Positions 1-11,897 of a stretch of 64,000 nt of DNA are shown here, one piece after another. The notes beneath the pieces are model-generated. The model saw only the letters and a list, made by a program, of their open reading frames with translations, was not told where the DNA came from and did not search any database. Position 1 is the stretch's first letter. Every line of letters begins with the position of its first letter. The translations under genes and the position numbers were made by a program. Source of the DNA: Saitoella complicata NRRL Y-17804. Its lineage: Eukaryota > Ascomycota > Saitoellomycetes > Saitoellales > Saitoellaceae. The stretch spans positions 248,001 through 312,000 of the forward strand of contig NW_017567003.1 in assembly GCF_001661265.1 (NCBI RefSeq), in the 5' to 3' direction.

Positions 1-1407
1 GCAGACAACGGTACTGCAGCGCTTGAGCCTGCGCAACGGCCTCCGCTGCGCAGCTGCAGTGTTCGCCTTCTACGTCTACGCACAGCACGCACCTCCAACC
101 CCGCTTTCGAACCCGGACGTCAGCCAGGCGAGTAATGCCGGGTTAATTTGGGGAGCTCGAGTGAGGTCCGGGTGGCGAATATGTCAAGTTTCCGATGGCG
201 AAGCGTTGACGTTCGTGCGTCGTAATTGCGAAACGCGAAACTCCGACAACGTGAGATGTACACCCATCCGTAGACCGTCCCATAGATTGACTTCGAAACT
301 CAAGACACCCAAGGCCCTAGCACGTCGACATCGAACTCGATATTTACATAATCGCGGACTCGGGACCCGGAACACGGGAGGTCACTTGGGCTCAATCCCA
401 AACTCAACCAAGCTTATTCCCTATGGATGAAACGCGACGGTGTGTGCCGCCTCGTTCCCAGCTGGACGGACGAACAAGAAAAGGGCTCAAGAGCAAATCA
501 ACTGCAATTGCGAATTGTGAATAAAGATCGTACTCCGACACGCTCCAACCGGATAAAGGGTATTAAAGATACTGAAGCCCAACCCATCCTCCATCATCTC
601 ATGACCAACCATTCCTTCTGGCCTCCAGCTCCTAGGACCTCATTCATGACCATTCACCAACCGCATCAACCTCCCTCCGCCTCAGCCGTAGGTACCGTCT
701 TCCACTGCGGCCTCGTATCAGGCCTTCCCCTCTGCGCATCAGCCCTCGTAACCCGAATCGTCCGCTTCACATACAACCCCAACAATATCGCCATCGTGAA
801 TGCACAAATGGGGGCAGTTAGAGTCCTACAACATCGCCGTCATTAGTCCTTGTTCCGCATACTTCCTTGCAACTGGTAGGAAAGACGTACCGGATGTTAA
901 TGGTCGTCATGGAGGAACACTCGTACGCGTGAGCATGTGAAAGTCAGGGTTCGTTGTGAGGCGCGCGGTCTGGCAGCGGAGGAGACGTCATGCAGTGATC
1001 GGCGCGCGCACTCTGAACCCTTAACCGGTCGTTTCAGCTCGACAATGCAGAAAGTTCCAGGGCTCGACGGGATGACCATCCAGGCTGTCCTCGTGAAGGA
1101 GTAGAAGAAGCAGAAAAGATGAAGGTCATTGTTGGCTAAGCTATGGAAAAGGGTATCCTCTAAACTACTGCTATAATAAAATGAGAAAGACGAAACAAAA
1201 AGACTCCCGGAACAATAAGAAAGGCTCACCCTCGAGTAGACAGAGGTGGCTCGAAACAAAACCCAATGATGACAAGACAGTCCATAGCTTAGCATTCATC
1301 CTTCGCTGCTCCGCGTGCTTCCCTCTCCCTGGACGTATTGCATGCATCCATGACAAATGGTCCATATGCATACACGCACTCGTATCGTACCCCGTAGGTA
1401 CCCAGGT
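1..1407. other. Left-edge region without a supported gene
   Basis: No reading frame here looks like a complete conserved protein. One stretch on the + strand, about 600-950, has the C-ending codon pattern of real exons in this window. It encodes a hydrophobic segment with the motif VFHCGLVSGLPLCASALV and then changes frame. It could be an exon of a gene lying outside the window, or a remnant. The rest (1-600 and 950-1407) shows nothing beyond the 3' flank of the sts1-like gene. Confidence 0.4.
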
Positions 1408-2454
1408 TTACCTCCTCGCAAACCCGAATCCAAACCCGGCTTGACTCCCAAACCCAGTCCCAATAACACTCGCAGCAGGCGCCGTATACCCACTCCCAAA
1501 CAATCCGCTCTGCGCCTGTTGTTGTCCACCCTGCTGCTCCTGCTGCTGCTCCACCGCCCTCAACCACCCAACCTCCCCCCTCAGATACTCAACAACACTC
1601 CCCAACCGTCCTCCCGCAACCTCATTATGCTGCTCGACCTTCTCAACCCATCCACCCCTCACCAAGCCCACGCCACTGCTCTTGCCGATAGCGTCCCTGA
1701 ACACGCTTATCCACGCTCCGCACATTTCCTCGTATGCTTGTCGTTTCGAGATGTTGTGGAGTGGATTTGACCAATTTGGGAGACGGTGGATGATGTGGGT
1801 CGCTTCGTCGAGGAAGGAGAGGGAGGTGTCGAAGTGAGGTTCGTGGGGTGGGAGGAAGTGGGGTGTGTAATCCATCAATGCCGAGAGTAATTCGTTCAGG
1901 CAGGGACGGACGCGGTTGTATGCGTAGTCACCAGCCGGGTCTCCGCCGTATGGGAACGCTTCCCGAACTGCGGCTTCGAGGCGGTGGAGGACTGAGATAG
2001 AGGAGGTTATGGTGGGACGTGGGGCAAGAGATTGGACCTCGCCCAGGAGCTGTGGATGGCGTTCTGTTAGGCCGAGAATGATAGATTGAAGCTGAGCGTT
2101 GTCAAGAGACGACAGCAGTCGCGGCAAAGGCAAAGGACGGCCTTGAGGAATGTTTCGTTGACGTTTGCTCAGAGGTGTAGGTGAGTCACCCACATCCCTC
2201 TCCGACCCTGGTCCAGGTGACAGGGAATCATCATCACGTCCTCTCTTGCGACCTACCACACAGCATTCATTAGCATACATCCCTGTCGAACTTCATAAAC
2301 ATAACTCACTCTTCCTAACCGACGATCCCATTCCACCGCCAGCAGTGGAAGCGGCACCAAATGGCGTAACAGGCCTCAACGGGCTCTGCATCTGATGAAA
2401 CGAATCAAATGGCGATGACCTCTGGATTGCAGCAAGAGGTGATCTTGAGTCCAT
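1408..2454 (-). CDS. sts1: Sts1/Cut8-family tether for nuclear proteasomes
   Basis: Sts1/Cut8 proteins bind the 26S proteasome and hold it at the nucleus; they are needed for degradation of nuclear substrates and for chromosome segregation. The family's hallmark block is clear: the basic motif SKRQRN, then GRPLPLPRLLSSLD, then a helical region containing LTERHPQL. The C-terminus is glutamine-rich. I place the start at an ATG at 2454 (MDSRSPLAAIQ). Exon 1 is 2454-2310, the 57-nt intron is 2309-2253 (GTGAGT...GGTAG) and exon 2 is 2252-1408. The splice restores SRKRGR in frame and gives 329 aa, close to the yeast Sts1 length. A later ATG exists inside the intron, but starting there would lose the conserved basic N-terminus. 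Family assignment is from motif recall; the exact start is inferred. Confidence 0.85.
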
Positions 2455-2832
2455 GTCGTAAGTATGGTTATTGGTTATGGTTTGTGTATGGATGGATTAT
2501 TGCGTCTTGCCTGGCCAGAGCATGGAGGCGGGAGACTAGCCGCCACAGGGAGCGAGACAAGGCGCAGTCGGCTCAGGCGATAGGGAGTTGGTCGTGGGAA
2601 GGAAATCCTCTCGATTGAGTTTCTGCTCGAAGTGATTTGCTGGCAGCTGGCATATTGGAAAAGTATAAAGAGTGTGTAGTTAAATAAATCATCAAGCATC
2701 CTGATCAGGGACACAGACATCGCCAAGGCGTCCCTCAGCGTGCCGAAAGCATCGAAAAAGAAAGAAAGAAAGAGAAAGAAAGAAAGAAGGCTAAAGAACG
2801 AACGTGTAGCCCCCAGGGCCAAAGTTAGTCAA
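2455..2832. other. Intergenic, with AAAG microsatellite
   Basis: This is the gap between the start of the sts1-like gene (which reads leftwards) and the stop of the kelch gene (also leftwards), so it holds the sts1 promoter. An AAAG/GAAA microsatellite sits at about 2753-2790. I see no other gene or RNA. Confidence 0.6.
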
Positions 2833-4881
2833 TCACACAATCACACCACCATCCCCAGTCATCCTCGAACTCTCCGTACTATCAGTACTATCCGTCCCCT
2901 CCGTCCCCCTCGTATCACTCCTCCTCATACTCCTTCCCCTGCCCGGTCCCAACAGACTCCTACCTCTCTGCAACGTACTCCGCATCCGTCCCAACACTGG
3001 ACTATTCTGCGGACTTAGATCCCCCTCATTTGCGTTAACGACCCTCAACTTGCCCATCGGTGCGGTAAAGGAAACGAATTGGGTTACGCGACCGCGCATA
3101 CCTGCTTCGAGATCGTCGTCGTCGCTGTCGATGCCTGCATCCGCTTCCCTTCCCGCCGCACCCGAAGGAGGACCGCGAACGGGGGAGGTAGGCAGGTTGA
3201 CATCTTCTTCTTCGTCATCATCACCGAGACGGGAAGGCGCGCTACGTCGACAATCTGTCGTAGAGCGAGGAAGGTTCGCTGCTGTTAGTGTCGCCGTACT
3301 CGACATTGCCGCACTACGCGTCGTCATGCCACTCTTGTGACTCTGTCCACTCTGCCTCGTCCCCGCACTGGCATAGAACTGTGCCCACGCCGGCAGAGAC
3401 AACCCTCCCGCCGCCGTAGTCCCAACGGTTCCAGTCTGCTCCATGATCATGTTCAACGAAGGCGGTTTCGGACTCCACGTATTCGGCAAATGATCCATAC
3501 TCCCATTTCTCGCCAAGAAATTCCGGAGAATACGAGCCGTACGGGATCTTTTGGGAGGCGCAGGCGGCTGACCAAAGAAGTATGGCTTGTTCTGCGCCAA
3601 CACACTCTTCCTGTACAACTCCCTCCTCCTCCGTCTCCTAATGACCATAATCACCCCCGCGCCCGCCGCAGCCAAAACCGCCAATACCGAAACCGACGCA
3701 GCAGCAGCCTTTGTGGTACTCGACGTTCCTGACGATTTCGTCACCGAGTCGAGAGAGGTGATGGTTTCTTGTTTGAGGCGGGAGGAGGAGGGTTTGTATG
3801 TATCGATCCAGGACATGGTTTTCGCGTCGAACATGTAGATTTGGGAGTTGAGGGTGCCGTCGGGGAAGGTGCCGAAGAGGATCAGCATTACGTCGTCGTG
3901 GGTGATGATGGCTGAGTGGTACGCCAGACCCTCAGGTGGGGCACTTCCAGCCGCGCTCACGTTCTGGTAAACGAACGTGTCTTGGGTGGTGTTGAGAACA
4001 ACGAGTTGTGGTGAAGCCGCTGCAGTTTCGTTACCGACCACTCCACCGTAGAAAAACACCGTACCATCCGAAGCCGTAACCGCACTCGCCCCACTCCTGG
4101 GATCAGGCTTCGTCCCACTCTCACTCACAACAGTGATAAAACTCCACACCTCACCCTGAAAATCATAAATCGCGACCTGTCCCAAATCAACCCACGAATT
4201 CTCATTCGCCGTTTTCCCACCCATGATAATGACTTCCCTGGACGAGATATTGGTGAGTGCGAAATCGATTTCGGCGACGGGTGCGTTCTTGTTGGCGCGT
4301 TTGGTCCAGGAGGTATTGGTTGTTGAGAGGGCGGAGAGTGCGTTGTGGTAGAGTGTCGCGCCTTTTGTCGAGCAGCTCTCTCCACCGAATTGGAAGATGG
4401 TATCATTCGATGCGAATGCCTTTCCAGCCCTGATCCGACTCGGTGCGCTGACATTCGTGTCATCAACACTCACCACCTCCCACGTCCCAGCTGCCGCATC
4501 ATAAGCCTGCACCAACCCCGTACTCGACTTCGCCTCCGTCTTCGCCGCACTAATCGAACAATTCCCCGTCGTCCCCGTTCCACCAACGACCCAAATTCTA
4601 CCATCCCCGCCCAGTGCCGCACTCGCTCCCGTCAACCCCTCATCCATCGCCGATAATTTCGTCCATGAAGCGTTGGAGGAGGTAAATGAGGATGAGAAAT
4701 CCAGTGACCATAATTCGGAGGAGAGCGTAGTTGAAGATGTGGTACCGCCGAGGATGTAGGCTGTTGTAGAGTTTTGGACGAGGGATTGGGAGTACCGTGC
4801 TGAGGGGGAGTCGGCGGTGACGCTTGGCGCGAGGGAGCCGAGGAGGAGGGGGATGAGCGCAAGCGACTTGCGCAGGATCAT
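2833..4881 (-). CDS. Secretory kelch-repeat protein with one membrane span
   Basis: This is an intronless 682-residue frame. It starts with a signal peptide (about residues 1-23, MILRKSLALIPLLLGSLAPS). An ectodomain of about 350 residues follows, rich in N-glycosylation sequons (NxS/T) and carrying kelch/galactose-oxidase-type blades such as YILGG, IWVVGGTG, FQFGG, IIMGG and FFYGG. One hydrophobic span near residues 390-412 is followed by a stop-transfer run of six arginines. The long cytosolic tail is serine/proline-rich with an acidic patch (DDDEEEDVN and DSDDDD). The architecture predicts a type I cell-surface or secretory-pathway protein with an outward beta-propeller. Ligand and function are unknown. 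The gene is divergent from the kinase at 5604, with which it shares 722 bp of upstream sequence. Confidence 0.75.
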   Translation of the reverse strand: MILRKSLALIPLLLGSLAPSVTADSPSARYSQSLVQNSTTAYILGGTTSSTTLSSELWSLDFSSSFTSSNASWTKLSAMDEGLTGASAALGGDGRIWVVGGTGTTGNCSISAAKTEAKSSTGLVQAYDAAAGTWEVVSVDDTNVSAPSRIRAGKAFASNDTIFQFGGESCSTKGATLYHNALSALSTTNTSWTKRANKNAPVAEIDFALTNISSREVIIMGGKTANENSWVDLGQVAIYDFQGEVWSFITVVSESGTKPDPRSGASAVTASDGTVFFYGGVVGNETAAASPQLVVLNTTQDTFVYQNVSAAGSAPPEGLAYHSAIITHDDVMLILFGTFPDGTLNSQIYMFDAKTMSWIDTYKPSSSRLKQETITSLDSVTKSSGTSSTTKAAAASVSVLAVLAAAGAGVIMVIRRRRRRELYRKSVLAQNKPYFFGQPPAPPKRSRTARILRNFLARNGSMDHLPNTWSPKPPSLNMIMEQTGTVGTTAAGGLSLPAWAQFYASAGTRQSGQSHKSGMTTRSAAMSSTATLTAANLPRSTTDCRRSAPSRLGDDDEEEDVNLPTSPVRGPPSGAAGREADAGIDSDDDDLEAGMRGRVTQFVSFTAPMGKLRVVNANEGDLSPQNSPVLGRMRSTLQRGRSLLGPGRGRSMRRSDTRGTEGTDSTDSTESSRMTGDGGVIV

Positions 4882-5603
4882 TGTTGGTTGTGGACTCTGA
4901 TCTGAGTGCTTCGAGTCGTTGAACCAGGTGTGCGATCAAGAATTGCGACGCGGTCGTCGAAAGAGTGTCGTGGGCCGTGCGATTGTGTGTGTAAAGAAAG
5001 GAAGAAAGAAAGGTTGCGTATCGACCAGCGACACTTGATAAATCGTAGTTCGTAAATCGAAGAAAGGAATGGATCCCAGTGATACCAGATCACGTCAAGA
5101 ATACTCGTTCGTCAAAGCGACAAAGCGGATCAACAGGTTGACGTCCTTCAGCGCACCGAAGCCGCTTTTCCGCTTGGGTTTCCTCTTTAGGGTTGCGACA
5201 TATCACGGTGTAAACAGTGGGCGCGGGGGCGGCGCATGACTTGGCAACGTACGGCCGGACACGTTGCACGGAAGGGTTGAGCATAGCAGGTAGCACGGCT
5301 GAGGAAGTAAATAGAATTCTCGCCGTCTCTCGAAATGTCCTTGATCTCTTCGTGGTTCTGTAGATTTGTCGTGTTTGCTGTAACTCAACTGCACCCGAGC
5401 ACTGCGCCAACTCTGGAACCCGTCACAGTCAGTCAGTCATCCACCACCAGCGAAATCACAGATCAACCATAAGAGCAGGACTGGTTCCTCCCATTCTACC
5501 AACGAGTACGAGTAGAAACTCAAAAACAGCAGCATACAGCCCTACACCATCTCTACTGCATGATCTCCCTGTAACCGAACAACCGAAACCGCATACACAC
5601 ACA
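4882..5603. other. Divergent promoter region, kelch gene and kinase
   Basis: This 722-bp stretch lies between two divergent starts. No conserved ORF or RNA gene is visible. It presumably holds both promoters and leaders. The final 150 bases before the kinase ATG are C/A-rich, as is common in fungal 5' leaders. Confidence 0.5.
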
Positions 5604-8034
5604 ATGACATCAAAACCATTACATGCACCGCCAGCACCTCCCTTACTGAGCCGGCATATATCCCTCAACCTCCAAGGCACCGGCACCTCCTTCGCCCATC
5701 TTTCAACCTCCTCCTCCTCCTCTTCCCCGTCTCCACCCGATGCCCCGACTCCACCGCCCTCAACACCTTTATCTCCTCTGAGCCCAGAACTGCTGAGTCC
5801 AGTGAAGGAAACACATCATATCCTAAAGAACTATGATCCGGTATCAGGGCGGAAAGTGATTAATCGGTACGAGATTATCAAAGAGTTAGGAAGGGGTGTA
5901 CACGGGAAAGTCAAGCTCGCTCGTGTGCTACCCGAAGACTCAACCTCAGCCACCGGGTATGCCTCACCATCCTCATTATCAACCCCACCCGACGAAAACG
6001 ACCCAGACACCGAATACGTCGCTATCAAAATCGTCGACCGCGCCCCCAAACGCCGTCAACTGGGTAAATCCCCCTCCCTTGACAACGGTCAATCCCCACG
6101 AGAACTCGGTATCCGTCGCGAGATTGCGATTATGAAGAAATGCGTGCACCCGAATGTGGTGAGGCTGAGGGAGGTTATCGATGATTCGATGAGTAAAAAG
6201 ATTTATTTGGTGTTGGAGTATATGGATGCTGGGGAGATTGTGTGGAGGACGGTGGATGAGGAGCCGGCGTTGACGCAGGAGCAGGCGAGGAGGGTTTTTA
6301 GGGATGTTGTACTCGGGTTGGAGTATCGTACGTCTCGCCATCGTTTTTGTATATTGAGAATGGTTGCTAACCTTTGTTGTAGTGCACTACCAAGGCATCG
6401 TCCATCGCGACATCAAACCCGCAAACCTCCTCCGCTCAACAGCAAACATCATCAAAATCTCCGATTTCGGCGTCTCCCACCTCTCCCAACAACAAGGCAG
6501 CTCCTCTCAAGACGACGCCGAACTCGCCAAAACCGCGGGAACCCCCGCCTTCTTTGCCCCCGAACTCTGTTTCACGGATTTAGGTGATGGAAGGAAACGG
6601 CCGCCGGTGACGAAGGCGATCGATATTTGGAGCTTGGGGGTTACGTTGTTTTGTTTGTTGTTTGGGAAGTGTCCGTTTACGGGGGAGAGTGAGTTTGATT
6701 TGTTTCGGAACATTGCGGAGGAGGAGCTCGTGATTCCTGAACGCCCGCCCATCGATGACGAGGCGCGGGATCTTCTGGTAAGGTTGTTGGAAAAGGACCC
6801 TCAGCAAAGGATTACGTTGGAAGAGGTCAAGAGGCATCCGTGGGTCCTACGCGGAATCCCCGACCCAAACCGCTGGCTCGAAGAAACAGACCCCACCCGC
6901 GCCGGTGCCGTCCTCGAAGTCTCACAAGAAGAAGTCGACTCAGCCGTCGGCATCGTCGATAAACTCAAGAAAAAACTATTCAAGCTCGGTACGAGTTTTG
7001 GTTGGTTTGGGAGTGGGTTGAGAAGGAGGGCTACGACGGCGGGACCGGGACAGGTGGGGTTGTCGAAGGTTGCGGGGGTTAAGACGACGAGTTTGGGGAC
7101 GCCGATGGAGGAGAAGAGGAGTTTGAGTCCGCTTGAGCTGGCGCCGGGCAGTACCAGTGCGACGAATTTGATGGCTACGGCTGGGAGTATGGGATCGAGA
7201 CGCTCCAGTAACCCACCCACCGCATCAGCGCGTCCACCGCCCATCCTGGCACGCCATCATTCTGCAATGACGAGTACGGAGACGATTCACCGTATTGTTC
7301 CGAAAAGTGCGGAAGAGAAACCTACGGATCATTTCCCGCGTTCGCCGATAAGGCAGAGGAGTTCGACGGTTAGTCATGGAACTGTTACGCCCAAGCATAC
7401 ATCTAGAACACCGAGTCCGTTGGCGAGTCCTTTGGGGGATGAGTTTGCGGGAATGAACATCCCGAGGAGTCAGCCGGTTGTGGAGGGTGGTGATGGGACT
7501 GGTGAGGCTTCGAGCGAGTCCTTTGCCCGGGCGTTGTTGAATGTGCATGGTGGTGCTCCTGGTAATAGGCGTGACTCTCGCGGCTCTGGCATTCCGAGGA
7601 GTCGTGCACTGAGTAATCTCAGCACTGACCCCCCACCTGACCTCTGGACTCTAAACTCAGACCAATACTCCAACTACGAGTACTCCGATTTCTCACCCCA
7701 GATCACGGACGACGACTACGAAGGTCCCGGCGCTGATCAAATCGAGGAAGACGAGGGTATGTTCCTGGACTTTACGAGGGGGAGAAGGAGTCGTGTGGGT
7801 AGTATGTCGAGTAACGTTGGTGGAGCGACGGGACCGAGGAGTAGAGTTTCTAGTGCTGTGAGGGGTGGGGGACATGGACATCATGGACATGCGAGTGGTA
7901 GTGGGTTTGGGACTGGGACTGGGAGTGGGAGTGGGAGTGGACGTGGGCAGAGTCCGGCGCATCCTAAGAACCCGAGTAAGTTGCATGAGGTTAGGGATTT
8001 AGAGGAGAAGCTCGCGGAGGCGATCGGGGCTTGA
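5604..8034 (+). CDS. CaMKK/Sak1-Ssp1-type Ser/Thr protein kinase
   Basis: Kinases of this group (yeast Sak1/Tos3/Elm1, S. pombe Ssp1) phosphorylate the activation loop of Snf1/AMPK and related kinases. Exon 1 is 5604-6327, the intron is 6328-6382 (55 nt, GTACGT...TTGTAG) and exon 2 is 6383-8034, giving 791 aa. The splice creates LEYLHYQGIVHRDIKPANLL. Other motifs are the glycine loop ELGRGVHGKVKLAR, the ATP lysine in AIKIVD, DFGVSHL and GTPAFFAPELC; this FFAPELC form is typical of the CaMKK-like subfamily. A short Ser/Pro-rich N-terminus precedes the domain. An insert of about 35 residues (proline-rich, then PDTEYV) sits between the glycine loop and the ATP lysine. The C-terminal 350 residues are low-complexity, with a GTGSGSGSGR run. 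The substrate is inferred from the subfamily only. Confidence 0.88.
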
Positions 8035-8578
8035 TGGTCATGGCCATGGTTGCCTATCTGTGTACCGGTTGTTGGTGGTCCGTATTCTTTACTGCGGCGT
8101 GGCTGTGGATCCGGAGGTGGAGCGTGGATGGTGGGCGATCGACGTATTCATTTTCCTTGAGGTATATTGCTTGGGGTGTCCGGTGTTGCCTTCCTTTTTT
8201 TTGTTATCATCTTACTCCCCTTTTTCGGATACTTCGCTGGACGGGTTTCTTTGTGGCCAGATGACTCTTTTGTTCTTGCATTGTTAGAGGGTCGATGGTT
8301 GGCCTATAAGCTTATGGCTTTGGCAAGTTGCAAATGGCTACGAATGAAAAGTATCACTATGGACAAGGATTGAGGACGCACTACCGTAGGTAGAGTGGAA
8401 CTCTTTACTTCAATACTATGCTGCGTTTTCTTGGGTCACTGGAATGTTCATAATCAGGTATCCATATTTCAATAAGCCAAATTATTGTGAAGCTGTTTGT
8501 AACGCCTACTGTATACCGCCGCACCCCAGGAAGTTTGTAACACCAAGAAGAAAACCAAAAAACTGACTGTACCCGGCT
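8035..8578. other. Convergent intergenic region
   Basis: This is the 3' flank between the kinase stop and the stop of the leftward unknown gene at 8579. It is T-rich and unconserved in look. I see no gene; it should hold two polyadenylation regions. Confidence 0.5.
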
Positions 8579-9381
8579 TCACATCCACAACGACTCACTT
8601 TCATCCAAGCTCACAAAGGAAAGCATCCAACAAGCGATCTCGACCACCCAATCATTTCCATCACCTTTCTTCTCCTTCAGCTCCCCTTCCCTATCGTCCA
8701 AAGCAGCGGGTGCGCTCTTCACTTTCAATAGCTGAGGCTGCGGTTGTGCCGTGGAATTCCCACTATATCCCGTCAACCTATCAACCCAACTCGTCCCCGT
8801 CCACGTAGGCTTCACAACATGAACGTCATGAACCCCAGTGCTGTTCTGCGCTGATACATACTCGTTAACCCACCCACTCCCCTCCTCATCCTCATCATCA
8901 ACCTTCGTCTCCTCCGTCTCATGCGGCGATAACTCGGCCGCGGCAGCCTGTTCCCCCATCTCCACAAGATTATGCGAAGACGCACGGGTAACGAGCCAAG
9001 ACTCTCCGCGATCTTCCATATTCGTACTCGTTACTTTCGCGCCAGCCTGATATATCCACGCTTCCTCGCCCTCTAGATCTCGTAGATCGTCGTCGGGGGT
9101 GAAATACCCCGAGGCTGTAGAGTCGAGGTATGACATGGGTGTATGCGGCGCGGAGAAGAATTCATCGTAGGTTGCGGTTGTACGGCGTGAGTTTGCTGTA
9201 CCCCTTCTTTGGTGCTTACGTGAAGTATCAGGCGAGTGCGGAGGAGCGTCTTTCGTTAGAGGTGTAAAGCTGAGCTTCGCGAGGGATGGAGAAGAGCGGA
9301 CACGGCGGCGGCTCGACTGTAGGGAGGCAGTGAGTCTCTGATGGAAAGAACCACTTTGAGAAGTCTTCGTACCTCGCTCAT
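8579..9381 (-). CDS. Uncharacterised acidic protein
   Basis: I do not recognise the family. The clear coding block ends at 8579 and includes the segments TYDEFFSAPHTPMSYLDS, GYFTPDDDLRDLEGEEAWI, HETEETKVDDEDEEG and a tryptophan-rich C-terminus (GNDWVVEIACWMLSFV). The protein is acidic, without signal peptide or membrane span. The frame is open well upstream of the first in-frame ATG at 9136, so that is probably not the start. A likely model is a 9-nt first exon, ATGAGCGAG at 9381-9373, then a 56-nt GTACGA...CTACAG intron (9372-9317) and exon 2 at 9316-8579. This gives 248 aa beginning MSESSRRRVRSSPSLAKLSF. The C-terminal end is well supported as coding; the microexon start is a proposal. Confidence 0.5.
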
Positions 9382-9628
9382 CTGCGAATGCCGGTACAAC
9401 TTGTGTGTACGAGAGATCTCGAGATCACTTCGTCGCTGGGGTCCGTCCGATTGGCCTCAGTGCGGGGTGCAGGAGCGGCCCCTGCCAAAACGATAAGAAC
9501 ACCTGCCCGTCATTCCCCAAACACTTTCGTAAACCTGGATGTATGCTCGTCTACCATATCCTACGATTCACATCTCTTTATAGATTACTTGCTGTCCCTC
9601 CATCTTCCTCTATATGTTCTGGTTGGGA

Positions 9629-11645
9629 TCATGCGAAAGCGAGTGTGAGCAGCCTGAGAAAATCACGTCAGCTCATCCCCACGACCCTCCTCAATACATC
9701 AGAGACTTACGAAAACAACATGTTCTGCAACACATGCACCGCAACCGCCTGCAAACTCGGCACCAAATCCGGGTGTTCCTTAAAATCCTATGCAGAATCA
9801 GTGAGCCATCTCATTTTAAAAGCTTCATGGATTCAGCATACCTTTACGGCCTCCTTCGTGATGGAGAAGCCGAATTGTCTGTGGATAATTCTTCGAGCGA
9901 TATATGCTGACACGATCTCGCTAATCCACACAACCGAAGACGCGATGGTGGTGAGTCGGTACGTATACGGATCCGACTTATCCTCGAAACCAAAATACGG
10001 ATACGCATCTATCCAAAGTCAGCGCGCGCTCTCCAATCCACACACATACTGTACTGTGCATGGATGACATACCTCGATTCGGACCAAAATGCAGCACAGC
10101 AACCCACCCCAAAAACGCCATCATCGTAACATCCTTCGCAAGCGTCTGAATATAAACCCCCCGCCCAACCTTCTTCTTCCATTCCTCATACCCCTCCCGC
10201 TCCCCACCCCCAACGAGCCCACTCATCCACCCTACGACCCTCCACGCATACGTCGTCATCGTCAACGGCGCCACCACGATAATACTCGTACTCGACGCGG
10301 CCTGGAGAAGTGCGAATTGCTGTGGTGAGCGGAGTCGTGCGTAGAGGTTTCGGAGGTATGTGTTGAGAGTCATGGCATAGTAGAACTTGAAGGCGGTTGT
10401 GAGGGAGTAGGAGTTTACTCTGCCTTCGCCGAGAATCCAGCAGGTTGTTAGGTCGAGGAGGTGGACGGTTGCGACCCAGCTGTACGAATGTTAGCCCAGG
10501 CCTTGTGAGTCTAAGCATCAACGTACGTATAGACATAAACCAAGGCATCCGCGGCCGAGTGGGGCAGCGTACTCATATAGATATACGTATACGCCTCACC
10601 CGCAACGAGCGCAACCAACCCCAACCCCAGCGCCCCCGAAAACCACAAAAACCGTCTCCAACTCTCCGGAACATACCTCACTCGCTCAAAGAAAACATTC
10701 GACGCATTATCCAATGACGACCGCCACGAATGCCATGAATGCCGTCGATTGGAGCGGAGGATGGAGAAGGAGAAGATCATAGGTGTTGACATCGTGGCGA
10801 AGGTTAGGAGGATCCAGGTTAGGAGGAATCGCTCGAGGCCGGAGAGGAGGTAGATTACGGCGCCTGTCTGAAGTGTTAGCACTCTGACTCTGACGAGGCG
10901 CCTACTTGCTTGCGGACCTCCTGCAATTGAGATACACCAAAGAAGGGTATAGGATGTCGCACCACCAAGTCTGGATGGCCACCTGTACGAAGTTGTTAAC
11001 ATAAACAAACAGGATTATCTCTTGAGGGAGAACTTCGTACCAGTTTAAAGCATAAAGGTGATAGAGTTTGGTGACCCATAGCAGACCTATGGCATTGTAG
11101 AAGCCGTAATACACAAAGAGGAAGAACCAGAAGTTTATCAGTACCTTCGGCTCTCCTTCTTTCGGTATCAGTAAGAAATTTGACTCGCTGCTTCCTGTCC
11201 GGTTCGTGATAGGGTCAGGGATGTCTGGGTCCAGTGCTGGGTTCGGGTACGTCGGTAGTGGGATGGCACACCACGCAATGACCTGTTGGACCTTTGTTAA
11301 CATGGATACATCCAGGATTTTTCAAAGAGGAACAACAATTGCAACAGGGACGATTTTCAACATCGCCATCCGCCTCCAATACCCCCCAATAACCTTCTCC
11401 ACAGTTCCCCTTCTCGGCTGCAACACCATCCCCTCCAACAACCATCCACCTTCATCTTCACCATCATCGCTCGTATCATCATCGACCCCGAATGCAACAC
11501 TCAGCTGCCGATTAACCGTATTCCAGAATATCTGACTCTTCCGCTTTGCGAGATGCAAGGAGCCAAACGCATTCGTTGCAGCTTCGGCTGTTGCAAGGGA
11601 TTCGTGTCCTTCATCGAAGGTGTGGTAAGTGCTTCCTATTGTCAT
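9629..11645 (-). CDS. Polytopic membrane protein of unknown function, multi-exon
   Basis: Several hydrophobic exon blocks on the minus strand form one gene. A soluble N-terminus (MTIGSTYHTFDEGHESL) is followed by membrane blocks such as VLINFWFFLFVYYGFYNAIG, LERFLLTWILLTF, FLWFSGALGLGLVALVAGEA and VTMMAFLGWVAVLHFG. By eye there are about seven or eight spans. The last junctions are clear. One intron joins HFGPNR to DAYPYFGFEDKSD. A second joins KEAVK to DFKEHPDLVPSL. A third, 57 nt with GTAAGT and a CTGAC branch site, leads to the final residues LFSLLTLAFA and a TGA at 9629-9631. The junction around 11300-11340 and the start at 11645 are uncertain; an upstream ATG in the same frame exists at 11873. 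No known transporter motif was seen, so no function is offered. Confidence 0.6.
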
Positions 11646-11897
11646 CGAAGCATCTGTTCGTCGTTGGATGGGGGTGTATGCATTGTTTTGGTGGTGAGGA
11701 TTGACAGGTGAGTGTAATCTAATCGGCGTGCACGGGGAGCCGCGCTTCTGCACGGTTGTTTGGGAATGTGCATCACGGAGAGGGCGACGAAAAGGCGGCA
11801 GTCGTCGTAAAGTCAACGTGTTCACTTCGGGGACAATTCGGGCCTTACAATCGATATTCGTACACTCTCCCAAAACTCCAAATGCAAAAGAGCTAAC

